From the NCBI RefSeq assembly GCF_000721935.1, contig NZ_KL585443.1, positions 17,889 through 25,472 on the forward strand: a DNA stretch of 7,584 bases, read 5' to 3'. The notes under the pieces were generated by a model, which did no database searches, had not been told where the DNA came from, and was given only the letters and a program-made list of their open reading frames with translations. This stretch comes from Streptomyces sp. NRRL WC-3549 (GTDB lineage Bacteria > Actinomycetota > Actinomycetes > Streptomycetales > Streptomycetaceae). Shown here piece after piece: positions 1 to 5,394 of the stretch (its first letter is position 1; every line of letters begins with the position of its first letter). The translations under genes were made by a program, and so were the position numbers.

Positions 1-229
1 CGAGCCGCTGCCCCTCCTCGGCGGGGACCCGCGGGGAGAGCGACTCGGGGCGGTTGTCGTACTCCTCCACCCGCAGGTCGAACACCTCGAGCGCGGGCTC
101 GTCCATGTGCATGATCCCCCTGTCCAGATCCCAGTCGAAGCAGCCCATTCGGTTCAGGGCGAGGCTGAGATCCGGGTGGGCGGGCCAGTCGTCCGGGAGT
201 GACAGGGCACCCGCAACCCGATCATCCAT
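1..229 (-). CDS. N-terminal fragment of a PAS-containing, probably SpoIIE/PP2C-type phosphatase (truncated by left edge)
   Basis: The minus strand is open from ATG at 229-227 to the edge (76 codons), with strongly GC-biased third positions. It begins MDDRVAGALSLPDDWPAHPD and continues with LNRMGCFDWDLDRG and ALEVFDLRVEEY. The pattern 'F-D-W-D-L ... G ... M-D-E-P-A-L-x-V-F-D-L' resembles the start of a PAS sensor fold. From memory it matches the N-terminus of Streptomyces proteins that carry PAS/GAF sensors and a C-terminal SpoIIE (PP2C-like) phosphatase acting on anti-sigma-factor antagonists. The catalytic part is outside the window, so the phosphatase call is inference. No convincing ribosome binding site precedes the ATG; an in-frame GTG at 238-236 is an alternative start. 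The gene diverges from the operon at 362 and shares the control region with the two palindromes. Confidence 0.6.
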   Translation of the reverse strand, partial: MDDRVAGALSLPDDWPAHPDLSLALNRMGCFDWDLDRGIMHMDEPALEVFDLRVEEYDNRPESLSPRVPAEEGQRL

Positions 230-279
230 GAACGACACTCTGCCATCATTTGTCTGGTTTATCGACTGAGCATCTACCA

Positions 280-293
280 TTGAACGCGTTCAA
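280..293. promoter_or_regulatory. Operator-like palindrome 1 (TTGAACGCGTTCAA)
   Basis: This is a perfect 14-bp inverted repeat, TTGAACG/CGTTCAA, lying between the divergent genes and overlapping the predicted -35 of the rightward operon. Its size and symmetry suit a dimeric TetR-type repressor. It recurs almost unchanged 44 bp downstream, which argues strongly against chance. The regulator is not encoded in the window. Confidence 0.65.
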
Positions 294-308
294 GAAGAGC
301 CCTAAGGT
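280..308 (+). promoter_or_regulatory. Putative promoter of the YndJ/DUF1990/LMF operon
   Basis: TTGAAC at 280-285 is a fair -35 match (TTGACA-like). After a 17-bp spacer, TAAGGT at 303-308 fits the loose Streptomyces -10 (TAnnnT). Transcription would start near 315, giving a leader of about 47 nt before the GTG at 362. The -35 is also the left half of the first palindrome, so a bound repressor would block RNA polymerase. Prediction from sequence only. Confidence 0.4.
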
Positions 309-323
309 CAGACCCGACAGCGA

Positions 324-337
324 TTGAACGTGTTCAA
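324..337. promoter_or_regulatory. Operator-like palindrome 2 (TTGAACGTGTTCAA)
   Basis: This is the second copy of the palindrome. It differs from copy 1 only at one central base (GT for GC), and both outer half-sites are intact. It lies downstream of the predicted transcription start (about +9 to +22) and 24 bp before the GTG start, so it could act as a roadblock. The 44-bp centre spacing is close to four helical turns, which puts both sites on roughly the same face of the DNA. Confidence 0.65.
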
Positions 338-361
338 ACAATTGGGTGACGGGGGGGCGTC

Positions 362-1201
362 GTGCCGGTACTGGTCGGTTTCGTCGTGATGCTGGGGATG
401 CTGGCGGTCGTCCCGGCCGGTCTGGGGCTCGTCGCCGACCCTGCGCTCGCACGGGTGCGCCGTCTGTGGCCCGTGTTCGCGATCCCCGGCGCCGTGTGCC
501 TCTGGCTGCCGCGCGGCGCCGCCGCGACGGCCCTGGCCGCCTGCTACGCGCTGGGGGCACTGCTCCTGGCGGCCCAGGCTCCGAGGCGCCTCGCACGGAC
601 CCGCAGCGCACGCCCGGCGGAGATCGCCCTGCTCACCGCGCTGGTCACCCCGTCGGTGGCCGCCCTCGCGCTGGTCGCCGAGCGCTCGGGGCACGAGCTG
701 TTCGGATTCGGGCTCGGCGTCCTGGCGCTCACCGTGCCGCACTTCCACTTCGCCGGATTCGCCGCCGCGCTCGTCGCGGGCCTGGTCTGCCGGGCCGGGG
801 ACGACGGGGCGACGGGCCGGTTCGCCGCTTGGAGCGTCCCGCTGGGCACCTTGCTGGTGCTGGCCGGATACTTCGTCGGAGACCTGGCCGAGCTGGGCGG
901 GGCCGTCGTACTGACCGCCGGCATGTGGGCGGTCGCCGTACTGTCCCGGCGCACCGCGCGTCGCCCGGGCCCGGACCGCGTCACACGGATCCTGCTCACC
1001 ACCTCGGCCGCCGTACTCGTCGCGACCATGCTGCTCGCACTGAGCTGGGCGCTCGGCGAGGCCACGGGGCTTCCGCACCCCGGTCTGACCTGGATGGCGG
1101 CCACGCACGGAGTGGGCAACGCGCTGGGCTTCGCCTGCTGCTCGCTGCTCGCCCTGCGCCGGCTCCAGGACCGCACCGTCCCGAAAGGCAGGACCGCATG
1201 A
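362..1201 (+). CDS. YndJ-family polytopic membrane protein
   Basis: The product has 279 residues and is almost entirely hydrophobic, with about eight to ten membrane segments (for example about 2-24, 54-72, 87-106, 114-143, 156-172, 176-195, 207-231, 250-267). The motif PHFHFAGF at 126-133, inside a membrane stretch, and THGVGNALGF near the C-terminus (248-257) are what I associate with the YndJ family. That family is named after a Bacillus subtilis protein of unknown function, sometimes labelled a transporter without proof. The intramembrane histidines (127, 129, 249) could be functional. The GTG at 362 is the earliest possible start because an in-frame TGA lies at 347-349; a run of G at 351-357 is the likely ribosome binding site. 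It is the first gene of a three-gene operon, and its TGA overlaps the next ATG (ATGA), implying translational coupling. Twin palindromes upstream suggest repressor control. Confidence 0.75.
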   Translation: MPVLVGFVVMLGMLAVVPAGLGLVADPALARVRRLWPVFAIPGAVCLWLPRGAAATALAACYALGALLLAAQAPRRLARTRSARPAEIALLTALVTPSVAALALVAERSGHELFGFGLGVLALTVPHFHFAGFAAALVAGLVCRAGDDGATGRFAAWSVPLGTLLVLAGYFVGDLAELGGAVVLTAGMWAVAVLSRRTARRPGPDRVTRILLTTSAAVLVATMLLALSWALGEATGLPHPGLTWMAATHGVGNALGFACCSLLALRRLQDRTVPKGRTA

Positions 1202-1707
1202 CCACCCTGACGTACCCGGAGGTCGGAGCCACCCGACTGGGGCCGCTGCCCGAGGGCTACCACCACCTGCACCACCGGACGGCCGTCGGCCGGGGGCGGT
1301 CCGACTTCGAGGCCGCGGCCACCGCGGTCACCGAGTGGCGGATGCACCGGGCCTCCGGGGCCCGGGTGCACGCCTCCGCCGCGCGGGCCGCCGCCCAGGT
1401 CGCCGTCGCGGTGTCGCTCGGCGCCGGCCCCCTCCGCGTCACCGCGCACTGCGAGGTCGTCTGGGCCGAGTACGACGCCACCCGCACCGGCTTCGCCTAC
1501 GGGACCACCGAGCGGCACCCGGAACGGGGCGAGGAGTCCTTCGTGGTCGAACTGGCCGACGACGGGACGGTCTGGTTCACCGTGACGGCCTTCTCCCGGC
1601 CCGCCACCTGGTACACCCGGCTCGCCGGCCCCCTGGTGCCGCTCCTGCAGCGCCTGTACGCCCGCCGACTGGGCGACACGCTGCGGCGCAGCCTGGCCGG
1701 CGGCTGA
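1198..1707 (+). CDS. DUF1990 (UPF0548-like) family protein
   Basis: The product has 169 residues and is soluble, without a signal peptide. The start TYPEVGAT (5-12), GYHHLHHRTAVGRG (20-33), the helix around EWRMHRASG (46-54), the beta-rich GFAYGTTERHPERGEESF (98-115) and GTVWFTVTAFSRPATWYTRL (123-142) follow the layout I recall for DUF1990. That family is found in bacteria and plants and has no established biochemical function. The fold may be START/SRPBCC-like with a ligand pocket, but that is inference. The ATG at 1198 overlaps the stop of the YndJ gene and follows AAAGGCAGGA, so the two are probably translated in a coupled way. From memory, DUF1990 and YndJ genes are often neighbours, which supports both calls. 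The same reading frame stays open upstream into the YndJ gene, but that stretch is out-of-frame noise. Confidence 0.8.
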   Translation: MTTLTYPEVGATRLGPLPEGYHHLHHRTAVGRGRSDFEAAATAVTEWRMHRASGARVHASAARAAAQVAVAVSLGAGPLRVTAHCEVVWAEYDATRTGFAYGTTERHPERGEESFVVELADDGTVWFTVTAFSRPATWYTRLAGPLVPLLQRLYARRLGDTLRRSLAGG

Positions 1708-1728
1708 TCCCGTCCGATACTGGAGCCG

Positions 1729-3165
1729 ATGCAGTGGTTCACCGCAGACGGCTACTGGCTCAGCCGACTGGTCTTCCAGCGGGCCCTCGCCGTCGTCTAC
1801 CTGGTCGCCTTCGTCTCCGCCGCGCTCCAGTTCCGGGCGCTCATCGGCGCACGGGGCATGCTCCCCGTGCCCGAACTGCTGCGCCGCACCCCGTGGCGAG
1901 CGGCTCCCGGCCTCTTCCGGCTCCACTACTCCGACCGGTTCTTCGCGGCGGTCGCCTGGTCGGGCGCCGCGCTCTCGCTCGCCCTCCTCGCGGGTGCGGA
2001 CGGGTACCTGCCCCTCTGGGCCGCGATGACGCTGTGGGCGGTGCCGTGGGCGCTCTACCTGTCGATCGTCCAGGTCGGACAGGTCTGGTACGGCTTCGGC
2101 TGGGAGTCGCTCCTGCTGGAGACCGGGTTCCTGGCCGTCTTCCTCGGCAACGGGGACACGGCAGCGCCGGTGCTCGTGCTGTGGCTGCTGCGCTGGCTGC
2201 TCTTCCGGCTGGAGTTCGGCGCCGGGATGATCAAGATGCGGGGCGACGAGTGCTGGCGCCGGCTGACGTGTCTGGATTTCCACCATGAGACCCAGCCGAT
2301 GCCGGGACCGCTGAGCTGGTTCTTCCACCATCTGCCGAAACCGGTGCACCGGGCGGAGGCGGCGGCCAACCACGTCACCCAGCTCGTGGTGCCGTTCCTG
2401 CTGTTCACCCCGCAGCCGGTGGCGGGCGTCGCCGCCGGACTGATGGTCCTCACCCAGCTCTGGCTGGTGCTGTCGGGCAACTTCGCCTGGCTGAACTGGC
2501 TGACGATCGTCATCGCGCTCTCCGCGATCGACTGGACGCCCCTGGCCGGACCGCCGCCCGCGCAGGCGGCGCCGCCCGTCTGGTACGAGGTGCTGGTCAT
2601 CGCCGTTACCGCGCTCGTCGTGGCGCTCAGCTACCGTCCGGCGCGCAACCTCGTCTCCCGCAGACAGGTGATGAACCGGTCCTTCGACCCGTTGCACCTG
2701 GTCAACACCTACGGGGCGTTCGGGAGCGTCAGCCGGACGCGCCTGGAGGTGGTGGTGGAGGGCACGGACGAGCCGGTGATCCACGAGGGCACCCGGTCTG
2801 TCGAGTACGGCTTCCGCGGCAAGCCGGGGGACCCGGGCAGGCTGCCCCGGCAGTTCGCGCCGTACCACCTGCGGCTCGACTGGATGATGTGGTTCGCCGC
2901 GCTCTCCCCGGCGTACGCGCGCTCCTGGTTCGGGCCCTTCGTCGAGCGGCTGCTGCGGGGCGACCGGGACACCCTGCGGCTGCTGCGCCACAACCCGTTC
3001 CCGGACGGTCCTCCCGCCCATGTCCGGGCCAGGCTCTTCCGCTACGAGTTCACCGATCGGCACGCACTGCGGACGACCGGCTGCTGGTGGCGCCGGACGT
3101 ACGTACGGGACTTCATGCGGCCGGTGGCACGGCCGGTGCCGCTGCGCCCTCCCGGGCAGCCGTGA
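1729..3165 (+). CDS. Lipase maturation factor (LMF1) family membrane protein
   Basis: The product has 478 residues, close to what I recall for bacterial LMF-family proteins. The N-terminal two thirds is polytopic (segments about 18-38, 71-89, 94-114, 126-140, 146-162, 215-240, 255-267, 285-300). Family-type blocks include LHYSDRFF (65-72), YGFGWESLLLETGFLAVFL (121-139), RLEFGAGMIKMRGDECW (160-176), a cytosolic or lumenal loop with LDFHHETQPMPGPLSWFFH (182-200), and the C-terminal NTYGAFGSVSRTRLEV (326-341) with GKPGDPGRLPRQFAPYHLRL (364-383). In animals LMF1 is an ER membrane protein needed for folding and export of lipoprotein lipase; the bacterial role is unknown, and a part in folding or export of secreted proteins is only analogy. 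The gene starts 21 nt after the DUF1990 stop, with GGAG unusually close (3 nt) to the ATG. It is last in the operon; its stop lies in the terminator stem. Confidence 0.85.
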   Translation: MQWFTADGYWLSRLVFQRALAVVYLVAFVSAALQFRALIGARGMLPVPELLRRTPWRAAPGLFRLHYSDRFFAAVAWSGAALSLALLAGADGYLPLWAAMTLWAVPWALYLSIVQVGQVWYGFGWESLLLETGFLAVFLGNGDTAAPVLVLWLLRWLLFRLEFGAGMIKMRGDECWRRLTCLDFHHETQPMPGPLSWFFHHLPKPVHRAEAAANHVTQLVVPFLLFTPQPVAGVAAGLMVLTQLWLVLSGNFAWLNWLTIVIALSAIDWTPLAGPPPAQAAPPVWYEVLVIAVTALVVALSYRPARNLVSRRQVMNRSFDPLHLVNTYGAFGSVSRTRLEVVVEGTDEPVIHEGTRSVEYGFRGKPGDPGRLPRQFAPYHLRLDWMMWFAALSPAYARSWFGPFVERLLRGDRDTLRLLRHNPFPDGPPAHVRARLFRYEFTDRHALRTTGCWWRRTYVRDFMRPVARPVPLRPPGQP

Positions 3166-3215
3166 CACGACGAGGACCGGGCCCCGCGTAAGGGGGGCCC
3201 GGTCCTCGTTGTGTC
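3164..3215 (+). terminator. Strong 22-bp-stem terminator hairpin closing the operon
   Basis: Arms 3164-3185 and 3194-3215 are complementary over 22 bp with a single G:T wobble (3169/3210), around an 8-nt loop (GCGTAAGG). The stem starts inside the TGA stop of the LMF gene. No U-tract follows, which is usual for GC-rich actinobacteria. It lies between two convergent genes and its symmetry lets it work in both directions. Confidence 0.85.
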
Positions 3216-3229
3216 GCCGCCTCGGCGGC
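3216..3229. terminator. Second small hairpin next to the main terminator
   Basis: GCCGCC at 3216-3221 and GGCGGC at 3224-3229 form a compact GC-only hairpin directly beside the large stem. On the minus strand it is the first structure after the stop of the small gene at 3236, so it may help end that transcript. It is short and could be chance in GC-rich DNA. Confidence 0.4.
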
Positions 3230-3235
3230 CAGCGG

Positions 3236-3409
3236 TCAGTCGATGCCTGGCAGGATGTGCGGCTCGGCGAGGTCGTCCTCGTAGCCGGCCAGTCTGATGG
3301 GGGCGGACCGGGCCCAGACCTCGATGTTGCGGAGCTTCTCGGGCCGGGCGGACCGCTCTCCGGGATGGGCGGCGGGGTGCTGCTCGCTCTGGGTCATTTC
3401 AGGTGTCAC
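3236..3409 (-). CDS. Small protein of unknown function (57 residues)
   Basis: On the minus strand, GTG at 3409-3407 opens a 57-residue frame ending in TGA at 3238-3236. The start is chosen because AAAGGAGT (3422-3415) places GGAG 6 nt before the GTG; the in-frame ATG at 3397 lies 18 nt from it, too far. Third positions are nearly all G or C (CCA, AGA, CAT and GGA are among the few exceptions), a strong coding sign. The first ~24 residues are polar and low in complexity (Gln, His, Pro, Glu). The rest looks constrained: LRNIEVWARSAPIRLAGYED (26-45), then an acidic, Pro-containing tail ending EPHILPGID. There is no signal peptide, membrane helix or cysteine. I have an impression of similar small Streptomyces proteins but cannot name a family. 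A leader-plus-core peptide precursor is possible, but no modifying enzyme is adjacent. It converges with the LMF gene across the shared terminator. Confidence 0.7.
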   Translation of the reverse strand: MTPEMTQSEQHPAAHPGERSARPEKLRNIEVWARSAPIRLAGYEDDLAEPHILPGID

Positions 3410-3422
3410 CGCGGACTCCTTT

Positions 3423-3710
3423 GTGTCGCGTAGCCCCGGGGCGGTGGCGACGCTGCGGCTGTGAGAACCGTGTCGACCGCCCTCGGCGGGGCAGGGGCAG
3501 AAACAGTTCGGTCGCGGTGGCGCCGTTACGGGGCGGGGACGGCGGTCTGCTTGAAGACCTGTCCCAGGACGGCCCTAGGAAGTTTCGTGGATTCCTTGGT
3601 GGCGTCCGTTCGCTCCAGCGTAACCAAATGAGCGGCCTCGCGCTCGACAGAACGTGTGGCCCGGGTCACTTTCGGCCAACGGGCGGCCTCCGACGGGCGC
3701 GAGGGAAAGG
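3423..3710. other. Intergenic stretch upstream of the small gene, no gene found
   Basis: These ~290 bp lie between the ribosome binding site of the small minus-strand gene and the terminator of the SDR gene. I see no reading frame with a start, ribosome binding site and codon bias together. It presumably holds the small gene's promoter and leader, but I could not place a convincing -35/-10 pair. It contains the palindrome GCCCCGGGGC (3433-3442), a 5-bp repeat pair GGTCT/AGACC around 3544-3559, and an imperfect dyad at 3574-3599, listed separately. A small RNA cannot be excluded. Confidence 0.5.
3574..3599. repeat. Imperfect dyad CCTAGGAA-N10-TTCCTTGG
   Basis: Half-sites at 3574-3581 and 3592-3599 are complementary at 7 of 8 positions around a 10-nt, AT-richer centre. 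The layout would suit a dimeric regulator, and it lies about 165 bp upstream of the small gene's start. The match is imperfect and there is only one copy, so the support is weak. Confidence 0.3.
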
Positions 3711-3742
3711 GGCGGCGCGCCCGGAGTCCGGGGCGCGCCGCC
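3711..3742 (-). terminator. Terminator hairpin downstream of the SDR gene
   Basis: GGCGGCGCGCCC (3711-3722) and GGGCGCGCCGCC (3731-3742) form a perfect 12-bp stem around an 8-nt loop. It begins 14 nt past the SDR stop. In the direction of transcription it is followed by a C/T-rich stretch (CCTTTCCCTC), a modest pyrimidine tail. It fits an intrinsic terminator of the minus-strand SDR gene. Confidence 0.75.
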
Positions 3743-3756
3743 GTGCGTCTCGCGGG

Positions 3757-5247
3757 TCACCAGTTCCCGGGCGCGTAGTCCTTCAGGAAGCAGCCGTACA
3801 GGTCCTCGCCCGCCTCGCCGCGCACGATCGGGTCATAGACCCGGGCGGCACCGTCGACCAGGTCGAGGGGGGCGTGGAAGCCCTCCTCGGCGAGGCGCAT
3901 CTTGTCGGGGTGGGGCCGCTCGTCGGTGATCCAGCCGGTGTCGACGGCCGTCATCAGGATGCGGTCCTTCTCGAACATCTCCTGGGCGCTGGTGCGGGTC
4001 AGCATGTTCAGCGCGGCCTTGGCCATGTTGGTGTGCGGGTGGCCCGCCCCCTTGTAGCCGCGGCCGAAGACACCCTCCATCGCGGAGACGTTCACGACGT
4101 AGGCACGCTCGGCGGCCGTCGCCGCCATCGCCGGACGGAGCCGGCTGATGAGGATGAAGGGGGCCGTGGAGTTGCAGAGCTGGACTTCGAGGAGCTCGAT
4201 CGGCTCGACCTCCTCGACGGTCTGGATCCAGCTGTTGGTGTCGTGCAGGTCGGGCACGAGGCCGCCCGCGTCGATCGCGGTGCCGGCGGCGATGCGGGCC
4301 GGCGAGGCGGATCCGGTGACCAGGGCGAGGCCGGTGACGTCGCCCGCCGTCAGCCCCTGGCCCTCCGTGCGGGCCGCCGGGATGGCGGCGACCCGGTCGA
4401 CGGTTCCGCTGTTGAAGGTGCCGATCACCTGGGCCTCGGGCAGCTCACCGGCCGGCAGCGGGGCGGACTCCGCGTGCACCAGCTCTCTGTAGGCCTGCGG
4501 GGAGCGGCGCACCGTCTGCGCGGCGTTGTTGATCAGGATGTCCAGCGGTCCCTCGGCTGCGACCGAGTCGGCGAGCGCGACGACCTGCGCGGGGTCGCGG
4601 AGGTCGATGCCGACGACCTTCAGCCGGTGGATCCACTCGCCGCTGTCCGGCATCGCCTTGAAGCGGCGGATCGCGTCGTTGGGGAAGCGGGTGGTGATGG
4701 TGGTGTGCGCGCCGTCGCGGAGCAGTCGCAGGGCGATGTACATGCCGATCTTGGCCCGGCCACCGGTGAGCAGGGCCCGGCGGCCTGTGAGGTCGGTACG
4801 GGCGTCGCGCCGGGACCGGTTCTCCTGGGCGCACGGCTGGCAGAGCTGGTGGTAGAAGGCGTCCACCTCGACGTACCGGGTCTTGCAGATGTAGCAGGAC
4901 CTGGGGCGCTGGAGGATGCCGGCGATCTCGGCGGTCGCCGAGGAGGAGGGGAGCACGCCCTGCGTCTCGTCGTCGATGCGCTCGGCGGAGCCGGTCGCGG
5001 TGGCCTCCGTGACGGCCTTGTCGTGCGCGGTCTTCGCGGCACGGCGCTCCTGGCGGCGGCGCTGCTTGACCGTGCGGTAGATCCCCGCGGTGGCCCGCCG
5101 CACGGCGATGGCGTCGGGGTGGTCGACCTCGATGGTGTCCAGCTCGTCGAGCACGCTCAGGCAGACGGCCAGCCGCTCGGGGTCGATGCCTGGACCGAAC
5201 CCGTCGGTACCGGGAGCGAGCTCCGGGCTGTCCTTCGTCACCGTCAT
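3757..5247 (-). CDS. Atypical SDR-family protein with N-terminal four-cysteine zinc motif
   Basis: The product has 496 residues, about twice a classical short-chain dehydrogenase/reductase. An N-terminal charged helical part (1-115, with a basic stretch at 58-72) leads to CYIC (118-121) and CQPC (136-139), a C-x2-C-x14-C-x2-C arrangement likely to bind zinc. The SDR fold starts near 153: nucleotide-binding TGGRAKIG (161-168), acidic D215 before LRD, LINNAA (238-243), N359 in NSTAPF, and S388 in VNVSAMEG. NNAA and N359 are ~116 residues apart instead of the usual ~25, so about 90 residues (~250-345) are inserted. The usual YxxxK reads T-N-M-A-K (406-410), so the catalytic Tyr is Thr. Substrate is unknown. 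ATG 5247 is chosen because AGAGGAA precedes it and MTVTKDSPELAP looks like a genuine N-terminus; the frame extends to 5376, but that stretch looks like spacer. It ends in its own terminator. Confidence 0.8.
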   Translation of the reverse strand: MTVTKDSPELAPGTDGFGPGIDPERLAVCLSVLDELDTIEVDHPDAIAVRRATAGIYRTVKQRRRQERRAAKTAHDKAVTEATATGSAERIDDETQGVLPSSSATAEIAGILQRPRSCYICKTRYVEVDAFYHQLCQPCAQENRSRRDARTDLTGRRALLTGGRAKIGMYIALRLLRDGAHTTITTRFPNDAIRRFKAMPDSGEWIHRLKVVGIDLRDPAQVVALADSVAAEGPLDILINNAAQTVRRSPQAYRELVHAESAPLPAGELPEAQVIGTFNSGTVDRVAAIPAARTEGQGLTAGDVTGLALVTGSASPARIAAGTAIDAGGLVPDLHDTNSWIQTVEEVEPIELLEVQLCNSTAPFILISRLRPAMAATAAERAYVVNVSAMEGVFGRGYKGAGHPHTNMAKAALNMLTRTSAQEMFEKDRILMTAVDTGWITDERPHPDKMRLAEEGFHAPLDLVDGAARVYDPIVRGEAGEDLYGCFLKDYAPGNW

Positions 5248-5377
5248 GGCCGTTCCTCTGTCACTCGTCACTCGTGCCGCTTGTCGGGCTTCGGTGGGCA
5301 GGAGTCCGGCCGGGAGCCGGCGAGGGCAGGCGCGCACGGGCCGGAATGCCCCGGTCAAGTCTGCCATGAGTCGCACG

Positions 5378-5394
5378 CGGCCCTGTTCGGGCCG
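5378..5394 (-). terminator. Weak hairpin immediately after the transporter gene
   Basis: CGGCCC (5378-5383) and GGGCCG (5389-5394) form a 6-bp stem with a 5-nt loop (TGTTC), directly abutting the transporter's stop codon on the minus strand. It is short, so read-through into the SDR gene is plausible. A second 5-bp hairpin (5306-5320) lies in the same 147-bp gap. Neither is strong. Confidence 0.3.

Noticed and set aside
54..269. 71-codon plus-strand frame at the left edge
   Set aside because: It is antisense to the better-supported PAS-like N-terminus, and the translation is Ser/Arg-rich without a family match.
544..3168. Long open frame on the minus strand opposite the three-gene operon
   Set aside because: The translation is Arg/Gly/Pro/Gln-rich with no recognisable domain and lies antisense to well-supported YndJ, DUF1990 and LMF genes.
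3575..3760. 61-codon minus-strand frame between the SDR gene and the small gene
   Set aside because: It runs through the SDR terminator hairpin, lacks a ribosome binding site and has an unconstrained Gly/Arg/Pro-rich translation.
5261..5274. Tandem TCACTCG TCACTCG just upstream of the SDR ribosome binding site
   Set aside because: Only two 7-bp copies, with no symmetry or further recurrence; probably chance or a local duplication.
5248..5376. N-terminal extension of the SDR gene to an ATG at 5376
   Set aside because: The extra 43 residues show no domain and have no good ribosome binding site, while the ATG at 5247 has one at proper spacing.
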